From assembly GCA_016200585.1 (NCBI GenBank), contig JACQEN010000105.1, positions 1 to 37,509 of the forward strand: 37,509 bases of DNA. Reading direction: 5' to 3'. The number at the start of each line of letters is the position of its first letter. Positions within the stretch are counted from its first letter, which is position 1. The translations under genes and the position numbers were made by a program. Positions 32,532-37,509 of the stretch are shown here, piece after piece. The notes below the pieces were generated by a model. It was given only the letters and a program-made list of their open reading frames with translations, made no database searches and had not been told where the DNA came from. This DNA is from Deltaproteobacteria bacterium (GTDB lineage: Bacteria; Desulfobacterota; Binatia; HRBIN30).

Positions 32532-32623
32532 GGAACTCGAATCCCACAAGACGCGGCCGGCAGACCGAGTTGCAAGCCCGCAACGTCCCCGTTAAGGATC
32601 GCTCGACACAAAGCAGGAATCAC

Positions 32624-33970
32624 ATGCCCACGCAAGCAGTTGAGCTGCCCGTTCCGCCGGCCGTGCTGCTCGCGCGCTGCGCCGACGAACCGTACGTATT
32701 TGCGCTCGACGGCGGCAACATCGACTCGTGGGGTGAAGGTGTGGCGCGTTTCGGGTTCGGCCCGCGCGCCGTCTTGCGCGTCGCCGCCGACGGCAGCGCC
32801 TGTGTACTCGAGGGCAAGCAGCGGCAAATCTGGCAAGGCCATCCGTTTGCGTTGCTCGATCGCTTTCGGACAGCGTATGGATCTGGCGTTGCAGCTTGCA
32901 GCGGAATTGTCGCCGCCCTGAGCTACGATCTGCGCTGCTTTGTCGAGCGGCTCGCACCGCGGCCGCTCGACCCACCGATTTTGTTGCATGCCGCCGCGTA
33001 TGATTGGCTCCTGACGTATTCGTATGGGGATGGTGCGTACCGTCTGAGCTCTGCGACCCGCTCAGCGGCAGACCTACGTGCAGTCGCCGCCCATCTGGCC
33101 GCCTGCGCCGCTCGACGCGAATCGTATCCGAAAACTCCAGCCCTTCCCATTCGGGCACAGTGGAGCCGCACCGAGTACGAAACAGCGGTGCGCCGTGCCC
33201 TGGAGTACATCGCCGCCGGGGACATCTACCAGGTCAACCTAGCGCAGCGCTTCGTTGCCAACGGCAACGTCAACGCGCCGCACCTCTTTTGCGACATGCG
33301 GCGCAGCAACCCAGTCCCCTACGCGGCGTATGTCGACGCCGGCGATTGCAAGTTGGTATCGAATTCTCCGGAATGTCTCTTCACGTTGCGCGGTTCGAGG
33401 TTGTCGACGTTTCCGATCAAAGGGACACGGCCGCGTGGAAGCGACCCCAGTCGAGACGCAGAGCTGATCGCGAACCTGCAGTGCGACGAAAAAGAACGGG
33501 CCGAGCACATCATGATCGTCGACTTGGAAAGAAACGATCTCGGTCGCGTTTGCACCACCGGCAGCGTTCGAGTCGACGAGCTGGCCAAGGTACGTACCTT
33601 CCCAGGCCTGCACCACATGGTGTCGACGGTACGCGGTGAGCTAAAGAGAGACATGCATCTGGCGGACATCCTGCTGGCACTGTTTCCCGGCGGCTCGATC
33701 ACGGGCGCACCGAAAATCCGCGCCATGGAAATCATCGACGAGCTCGAACCGGTGAGCCGAGGATTCTACACCGGTAGCATCGGCTTCTTGTCCAGCAGCG
33801 GCGAGGTAACGTTCAATATTGCCATCCGGACGGCGGTCGTCACCGGCGAGCGCGTCGAATACCACGCCGGTGGCGGAATTGTCGCCGATTCGCAGCCGGA
33901 AAACGAGTACGCCGAAACCATCCTCAAGGCACAGCCCTTCTTCGCGGCATTGCAGGCGAGGCCGACATGA
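32624..33970 (+). CDS. pabB: Aminodeoxychorismate synthase component I
   Basis: This 448-residue protein belongs to the chorismate-utilising enzyme family. The motif PIKGTRPRG is diagnostic: PabB has Lys in PIKGT where anthranilate synthase TrpE has PIAGT, and that Lys forms the covalent intermediate with chorismate. Other conserved parts: AGDIYQVNLAQRF, DEKERAEHIMIVDLERNDLGR, LFPGGSITGAPKIRAMEII (metal and chorismate binding) and YHAGGGIVADS. It makes 4-amino-4-deoxychorismate from chorismate and ammonia, for p-aminobenzoate and folate. No glutaminase (pabA) gene is in the window. ATG 32624 has AGGA at 6 nt. It is coupled by ATGA to pabC, which supports the function. Confidence 0.94.
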   Translation: MPTQAVELPVPPAVLLARCADEPYVFALDGGNIDSWGEGVARFGFGPRAVLRVAADGSACVLEGKQRQIWQGHPFALLDRFRTAYGSGVAACSGIVAALSYDLRCFVERLAPRPLDPPILLHAAAYDWLLTYSYGDGAYRLSSATRSAADLRAVAAHLAACAARRESYPKTPALPIRAQWSRTEYETAVRRALEYIAAGDIYQVNLAQRFVANGNVNAPHLFCDMRRSNPVPYAAYVDAGDCKLVSNSPECLFTLRGSRLSTFPIKGTRPRGSDPSRDAELIANLQCDEKERAEHIMIVDLERNDLGRVCTTGSVRVDELAKVRTFPGLHHMVSTVRGELKRDMHLADILLALFPGGSITGAPKIRAMEIIDELEPVSRGFYTGSIGFLSSSGEVTFNIAIRTAVVTGERVEYHAGGGIVADSQPENEYAETILKAQPFFAALQARPT

Positions 33971-34842
33971 GCGGGCTGCCGCCGTTTGTTTTGCTCAACG
34001 GCCGCATCGTTCCAGCGGCACGAGCGCGCATCAGCGTCTTCGATCGCGGCCTCTTGTACGGCGACGGGCTGTTCGAAACCGTACGCACCTACGCAGGCCA
34101 GCCGTTTGCGCTCGACGACCACCTGGCGCGCTTGCGAAAGTCTGCAAAGCAATTGGGCTTGCGTGTCCCGCAGCGCGATTGGGCCGGCGACATCGAGCGC
34201 CACTTGCGTCGCTGCCGCTTGACGAGCACAGACGCGGCGGTTCGCATCACCCTGACACGTGGCGCCGGCGCCCCCGGTTTGATCCCGCCTCCCAAACTGG
34301 AGCCGACCGTGCTCATGGTCGCAACACCGATTGCCGCGTCGATCGAACGCGACCAAAGCCGTGGCATCCGTGTCGCGTTGCTGCCGTTTGGTCGCGTCGC
34401 CTTCCTGGCCGAGCACAAGACACTCGATTATCTCCCCGCCGTCCTCGGCCGCATGTATGCGCAAAAGCATGGCGCCTGCGAGGGCCTGTATGTCGAACGC
34501 GGCTGTGTCAGCGAAGCGACCACCGCCAACTTGTTTGTCGTGCGCGGCAGCCGCCTGCTGACGCCGCCGGTGAGCGGACTTCTACCGGGGGTAACCCGTA
34601 AGTTGACCCTCGAAGCCGCCGCCATGGCTGGTGTCGAGGTTCGCGAGAGCGTCATCCGCGCCAACGCGCTGCCCAGGTCGTCCGAAATGTTTATCACGTC
34701 GTCGCTGATCGAGGTGATGCCGGTTATCCAGGTCGACGGCATTCCGATCGGCAACGGCAACGTTGGAGCTCTGACACGACGTATCCAGGTACGCTACCGC
34801 CAAATCATCGACCAAGCATTGTCGCTGCGTGACTCTCGGTGA
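33967..34842 (+). CDS. pabC: Class IV aminotransferase, 4-amino-4-deoxychorismate lyase
   Basis: This 291-residue PLP enzyme has fold-type IV. It shows SVFDRGLLYGDGLFETVRTY near the N-terminus, the PLP-binding Lys in EHKTLDYLPAV, and the cofactor-contact block SEATTANLFVV, which is shared by PabC, branched-chain aminotransferases and D-amino-acid aminotransferases. Sequence alone does not fully separate these, but overlap with pabB (ATGA at 33967-33970) makes the lyase that releases p-aminobenzoate and pyruvate by far the likeliest. The length is at the long end for PabC (about 270). Confidence 0.88.
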   Translation: MSGLPPFVLLNGRIVPAARARISVFDRGLLYGDGLFETVRTYAGQPFALDDHLARLRKSAKQLGLRVPQRDWAGDIERHLRRCRLTSTDAAVRITLTRGAGAPGLIPPPKLEPTVLMVATPIAASIERDQSRGIRVALLPFGRVAFLAEHKTLDYLPAVLGRMYAQKHGACEGLYVERGCVSEATTANLFVVRGSRLLTPPVSGLLPGVTRKLTLEAAAMAGVEVRESVIRANALPRSSEMFITSSLIEVMPVIQVDGIPIGNGNVGALTRRIQVRYRQIIDQALSLRDSR

Positions 34843-34946
34843 CGTGAATTGTTACCGCGCAAAGCGGGTCGCTTATTCTCGCGAGGCCGGCTGAGCTTGG
34901 CAGACATATTGCTAAATCGCCTTCTATCAGGATTGGAGGCGCACGA

Positions 34947-35333
34947 ATGGACGCACGCGATTTTTCCGAGCCGGCACTACAAGAGCTACTGGGGGCCAAT
35001 GCTGTGCTTCCGGAGCAATTCTGGAACGGCGACGACTCGACGAACCGTTCGGGCGAACGGGCGTTAATGTGGGCCGTGTTGGCGGATGGCATCGAATGTT
35101 ATCGACGCAATGCCTGGGCGACCGCGGCCGGGCAGCGGCTGGAATTCCTCGAAGCCGAGAGCTGGATCCAACGCAACGACTGGGAATGGCCGTTTTCGTT
35201 CGTCAACCTCTGCGAGGCCTTTGGATTCAGGCCCGACGGCGTGCGCGACGCCCTGATGACCTGGCGACGTGAACGCGTCCGCGAGGCGTTTAAGCGACGG
35301 CGGTACCGGCCGGTCACCCTGCGCGCTGCTTGA
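34947..35333 (+). CDS. Conserved hypothetical protein, 128 aa
   Basis: This 128-residue cytoplasmic protein has no signal peptide. It has conserved-looking blocks rich in Trp/Phe: ERALMWAVLADGIECYRR, EFLEAESWIQRNDWEWPFSFVNLCEAFG and DALMTWRRERVREAFKRRRYRPVTLR. Proteins with the shape 'LMWAVL.DAI.CY......FLEAE.WI...D..WPFSF.N.CEALG..P..LR..L..WR' occur in uncultured Deltaproteobacteria and Nitrospirota and have no known function; this is from memory of the pattern, not a search. The basic C-terminal helix could contact nucleic acid. ATG 34947 has GGAGG at 7 nt, a strong site. It lies 104 nt after pabC on the same strand and may belong to the same transcript. Confidence 0.75.
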   Translation: MDARDFSEPALQELLGANAVLPEQFWNGDDSTNRSGERALMWAVLADGIECYRRNAWATAAGQRLEFLEAESWIQRNDWEWPFSFVNLCEAFGFRPDGVRDALMTWRRERVREAFKRRRYRPVTLRAA

Positions 35334-35402
35334 GATTTGCGTGCAGCAACAGGCGATCACCGAAGTTCAGGCCAGCAGCGGCGTCTGGACTTCGATGGGG
35401 TT

Positions 35403-35419
35403 GCCCGCGGAAGGCGGGC
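35403..35419 (+). terminator. Possible terminator hairpin after the 128-aa gene
   Basis: GCCCGC (35403-35408) and GCGGGC (35414-35419) form a 6-bp GC-only stem with a GGAAG loop, 70 nt after the stop of the 128-residue gene. The T tract is missing (GACCTGACAAGG follows), so this is weak evidence. Confidence 0.3.
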
Positions 35420-35446
35420 GACCTGACAAGGCTTGGTAACCCACGG

Positions 35447-35484
35447 GAGCACGGATCACCGAACACCGACAAGAACGAATTCAG
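35447..35484 (+). repeat. Dispersed direct repeat, copy A
   Basis: This 38-nt stretch starting GAGCACGGATCACC and ending GACGAATTCAG-like (ACGAATTCAG) matches copy B at 36815-36852 in 32 of 38 positions without gaps. The two copies are in the same orientation and flank the LamG gene. It is not explained by any coding frame. Confidence 0.65.
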
Positions 35485-35557
35485 GCTCGGAGTCGTGACG
35501 AAGCCGGCATGGACGCGGGTTTACGACAATGGAACCCGAAGGACTTCGTCTCTGTAG

Positions 35558-35579
35558 CCGGAGGCTTCCCAGCCTCCGG
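35558..35579. other. Perfect 8-bp hairpin upstream of LamG gene
   Basis: CCGGAGGC (35558-35565) and GCCTCCGG (35572-35579) are exact inverted repeats around a TTCCCA loop. It lies about 100 bp before the LamG gene start. The flanks (TCTGTAG...TGCTAG) also have a short inverted-repeat character. It could be an operator, an mRNA leader hairpin or a REP-like element. Confidence 0.5.
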
Positions 35580-35680
35580 TGCTAGCGTTGTCTCATGCCA
35601 CCGGGATCAGCGCCCCGCTTCAAAATGACCCACCACCGTTTGCATCGAGGACGTTGACTTCCAAAGCCCGCCCGCCCACC

Positions 35681-36685
35681 ATGCGCTCTCGGATCAAGCG
35701 CATGAACAAGACCTCACTCGCAGCACTCGCGTTGGTTGCGATCTTTGTGGCAATCGCTTTGTTGCGCCACTCGAGTCACGAACCTGCATTCGACTCGGAA
35801 CCGACAGCGGCTGACAACGACGCAAGCGGCGCTTCCGGGAACCAAACGGCGGCTCGGGTGTTGATCGACCGCAGCGCGGCTGCACACGGATCTGCGGCGG
35901 GGAGCTCCGGCAGTGCCGCTGCCGCGAACAACGATCGCAGCAGCGCGGCGGACTCCCTGCAAAAGCGCCTCGCCGCAGCCGGGGCGCAAGGCCTGGGGCA
36001 CGGATCCGAATCAACCAGCGGATCGAGAGTCGATGCGGACGACGGCAATTCCGCACACGGGGTCGCCGATGAGGAGCGCCCGGCGTTGCGCCCGCCGAGA
36101 GGCGCCAATCCCGCCAACGCCGGAGGACCCGACGCGGCGGCGGCCGACAGCGCCGCGGAACCGGTCGCCGACTTCAACTTCGACAGCGGTGTCGACAAGA
36201 GTTACGCCCTCGACAAACGCACCGAGATCACCGACGCCGACAAGCTCGGCGGCCCGATGGGAACGGTATCGTTCTGGGTCAAACCGCAGTGGGAAGCAGG
36301 CAACCAAGACAACGCCACGTTTCTTCAGATCGGCGACGGCGGCCTGCGTTTTATGAAGGTCGGCGACACGCTGCGCTTCGAATATCCCGACAAGAACGGC
36401 GTGCAGCAGGGAATCGGCATCGGCATCGGCACACTACAATCGGGCCAGTGGCACCTGGTCACCGGAACATGGACCGACAGCACGAACACGCTCCTCGTCG
36501 ACGGCCGGCCAACCCTGGTCAATGCCGACGCGCAGCCGCCGGATTTTCAGTCGGGAACGAATGTGTTTGTCGGCAACGGTGGTGCGTCGGCACCCGGCGA
36601 GGTCGCTGGCGTCAAGATTTCCAATTTCCCGAGCTCCGCCGGCGCCATCGCGCAGCAGTTTCAGAGCGGCCCGCACCCGCGGTAA
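35681..36685 (+). CDS. Exported or membrane-anchored LamG-domain protein
   Basis: This protein of about 334 residues begins with a basic n-region and one hydrophobic segment (LAALALVAIFVAIALL). Residues about 30-160 are disordered, with high Ala/Ser/Gly/Asp and runs such as GSAAGSSGSAAAANNDRSSA. The rest (about 160-330) is a concanavalin-A-like LamG/LamGL3 domain: ADFNFDSGVDKSYALDKR, GTVSFWVKPQW, LQIGDGGLRFMKVGDTLRFEY, GQWHLVTGTWTDSTNTLLVDG and NVFVGNGG. Such domains bind carbohydrate or act as structural modules; the ligand is unknown. The start is uncertain (ATG 35681 or 35702), with no strong ribosome site for either. It is flanked by a pair of direct repeats (copies A and B) and followed by a degenerate group II intron, so it may have been acquired or shuffled. 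Confidence 0.8.
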   Translation: MRSRIKRMNKTSLAALALVAIFVAIALLRHSSHEPAFDSEPTAADNDASGASGNQTAARVLIDRSAAAHGSAAGSSGSAAAANNDRSSAADSLQKRLAAAGAQGLGHGSESTSGSRVDADDGNSAHGVADEERPALRPPRGANPANAGGPDAAAADSAAEPVADFNFDSGVDKSYALDKRTEITDADKLGGPMGTVSFWVKPQWEAGNQDNATFLQIGDGGLRFMKVGDTLRFEYPDKNGVQQGIGIGIGTLQSGQWHLVTGTWTDSTNTLLVDGRPTLVNADAQPPDFQSGTNVFVGNGGASAPGEVAGVKISNFPSSAGAIAQQFQSGPHPR

Positions 36686-36703
36686 GACGGCGACTGCGAT
36701 TCC

Positions 36704-36731
36704 GGTCTCTGGTTTCGGGTCTCTGAGTTCT
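36704..36731 (+). repeat. Degenerate heptamer tandem run
   Basis: Four consecutive 7-nt units, GGTCTCT-GGTTTCG-GGTCTCT-GAGTTCT, with the first and third identical. It begins 18 nt after the LamG stop codon. It is a different family from the 8-nt CGAC element. Confidence 0.45.
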
Positions 36732-36814
36732 ACTGACTCTCGCCCAATACACCACGCCTCCGCTGTTTGCCTCCCCGGGCAAGAACAGGGCGTCCTAGAA
36801 CTGCCGACAACACC

Positions 36815-36852
36815 GAGCACGGATCATAGAACACAGACCAAGACGAATTCAG
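36815..36852 (+). repeat. Dispersed direct repeat, copy B
   Basis: This copy starts GAGCACGGATCATAGAACAC and ends GACGAATTCAG. It matches copy A (35447-35484) at 32 of 38 positions with no gaps; the first 12 bases and the last 10 are identical. It lies 130 bp after the LamG gene stop. Confidence 0.65.
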
Positions 36853-37261
36853 AGGGCGCAGTGACATAGGTCGCGATCGTTGCGAAGTCTGCTTCGAGTC
36901 GGGCGTTTGCCGTCGGGCGTGGCGGATTTCCATCGAAGCACACCTCGCATCGGCATATGCTGCACAGCCTGTTGAGCTGTTTCGAAACCGCTGGAGGGCA
37001 ACAAACGCCCGACGCCCTGCGCATGACGCCCTACGAGCTCTCCAGAATCCAAGGGTTCTTGGAAACTGCAACGTCCACCTGAAAGATTCCGGAATCTATC
37101 GTCTTGAAGGCGCGACCCGGGACGTCGCTGATTCAATGTCGACGTCAATTGAGGTGGGTGTCTACGTAACTGCCTTTTGCGCATGAACCTCGTCAATAGA
37201 GCGATCTTTTGCCCGCATCAGCTTTGGGTGGGTGTCACAAGACCACCAAGACCACGCCCAC

Positions 37262-37345
37262 TACCCGTATCGATACCTGTACGAGAAGCTGAAATTGGTT
37301 CGGCTCGAAGTGCGAAGGCGCAACGTCGCGTGGGCGAAAGCGTGA
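37262..37345 (+). pseudogene. Group II intron reverse transcriptase/maturase, C-terminal remnant
   Basis: The frame ending TGA 37343-37345 reads YPYRYLYEKLKLVRLEVRRRN then VAWAKA. The shape Y..LYE..GL..L......W.KA at the very end is that of bacterial group II intron-encoded reverse transcriptases, whose last residues lie a few nt before intron domain V, exactly as here. Upstream of about 37250 the frame no longer looks like a maturase and is closed by TGA at 37184-37186, so only about 28 residues of a protein of over 400 remain. It cannot be active. Confidence 0.55.
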
Positions 37346-37357
37346 GATCCTGTCCGA

Positions 37358-37508
37358 AAGCCGGATGCGGGAGAACCGCACATCCGGTTTGATGAGCGGG
37401 ATGTGGAGACGGAGCACGGCTGAAATGCTGGGACACTCGCAGACGAAAGAGCGAGCAACAGGGAATCCAAACCTCAGCCTACACCACCGCGCCACATCTC
37501 GACTCTAC
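37358..37508 (+). ncRNA. Group II intron 3' portion: domains V and VI
   Basis: AAGCCGGATGCGG-GAGAA-CCGCACATCCGGTTT at 37358-37390 matches group II domain V: the catalytic AGC triad is at 37359-37361, the upper stem is GCGG/CCGC, and the distal AU bulge region is present. After the linker TGATGAGC, GGGATGTGG (37398-37406) pairs with CCACATCTC (37491-37499) to close a long domain VI; 8 of 9 pairs are canonical Watson-Crick or G-T. The apical part of domain VI is larger than the minimal form (about 80 nt). The sequence ends CTCGACTCTAC, a plausible intron 3' end, at the edge of the window. Domains I-III and most of the maturase are missing from the upstream sequence, so this is a truncated, non-splicing relic. 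Confidence 0.75.
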
Positions 37509-37509
37509 C

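Larger units (their letters stand above)
35334..35680. other. Intergenic region with two hairpins and a dispersed repeat
   Basis: No gene is supported in these 347 bp. The region holds, in order: an inverted repeat GCCCGC-GGAAG-GCGGGC at 35403-35419, probably ending the upstream transcript; repeat copy A at 35447-35484; and a perfect 8-bp hairpin CCGGAGGC-TTCCCA-GCCTCCGG at 35558-35579. The short in-frame ORF readings across it lack ribosome sites. Confidence 0.5.
36686..37186. other. Gene-poor stretch with heptamer run, repeat copy B and a start-less frame
   Basis: No gene can be supported. At 36704-36731 four 7-nt units occur in tandem (GGTCTCT, GGTTTCG, GGTCTCT, GAGTTCT). Repeat copy B is at 36815-36852. 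From about 36834 to 37186 a plus-strand frame is open for about 117 codons (CEVCFESGVC...RISIEAHLASAYAA...ending AFCA) with no start codon near its beginning and no ribosome site; it may be a decayed gene or chance. Minus-strand ORFs in the same place are equally unsupported. Confidence 0.45.

Noticed and set aside
37187-37509. Complete group II intron with active reverse transcriptase
   Set aside because: No YxDD-type polymerase motif and no domain I-III are found in the preceding sequence; only the last residues and domains V-VI are present.

Overview
The window is GC-rich and tightly packed, with many 1-8 nt start/stop overlaps (ATGA, GTGA, TAATG) and a mix of ATG, GTG and TTG starts. The gene content (acyl-CoA dehydrogenase, crotonase, short-chain dehydrogenases, a DUF7064/AttH-like lipocalin protein, a C-A-B succinate dehydrogenase operon, a caspase, and a secreted protein with a Pro/Thr linker and a paired CxGDCN.DG..TVDELI calcium-loop cap) suggests an uncultured deltaproteobacterium-like lineage such as Candidatus Binatota. 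That placement is inference from domain style only; no rRNA or other phylogenetic marker is present apart from smpB and sdh.

Layout. 1-1645: end of an acyl-CoA dehydrogenase, then a divergent glutathione pair (GST on -, MAPEG on +). 1670-4768 (-): an operon of atypical sigma factor, membrane anti-sigma factor (zf-HC2 + TM + SH3b) and a secreted EF-hand-capped protein. Divergent from it, 5016-8197 (+): a caspase/TolB-N/NTF2-like fusion overlapping an outer-membrane beta-barrel gene. I read this as one envelope-stress or cell-fate module. 8346-9017: two very small genes with hairpins. 9104-10572 (+): a secreted protein coupled to a matrixin metalloprotease with a C-terminal anchor. 10532-11392 (-): EamA transporter. 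11544-13348 (+): VOC protein plus secreted M20 peptidase. 13439-16795 (-): sdhCAB. 16978-17922 (+): lipocalin-like protein. 17954-22697 (-): GH36 alpha-galactosidase lipoprotein, MFS transporter, rhomboid protease. 22786-24909 (-): coiled-coil protein, membrane protein, enoyl-CoA hydratase. 25037-26347 (+): orphan histidine kinase. 26481-28755 (+): two SDRs and smpB. 28785-32531 (-): ATP-grasp protein, TPP-dependent 2-oxoacid decarboxylase and an HtrA-like protein that lacks all three catalytic residues. 32624-34842 (+): pabB-pabC, making p-aminobenzoate for folate. 34947-36685 (+): a conserved hypothetical and a LamG-domain protein. 37262-37509: 3' remnant of a group II intron (reverse transcriptase tail, domain V, domain VI).

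Most noteworthy: (1) the caspase/sigma/anti-sigma module; (2) three copies within 1.6 kb of an 8-nt-period CGAC repeat, two of them forming long hairpins that bracket an SDR gene and smpB, the third supplying the C-terminus of the ATP-grasp protein; (3) the pseudo-HtrA; (4) a sigma factor whose region 4 appears to be split by a coiled coil; (5) direct repeats flanking the LamG gene, followed by a truncated group II intron. No complete rRNA, tRNA, CRISPR array or intact transposase was seen.
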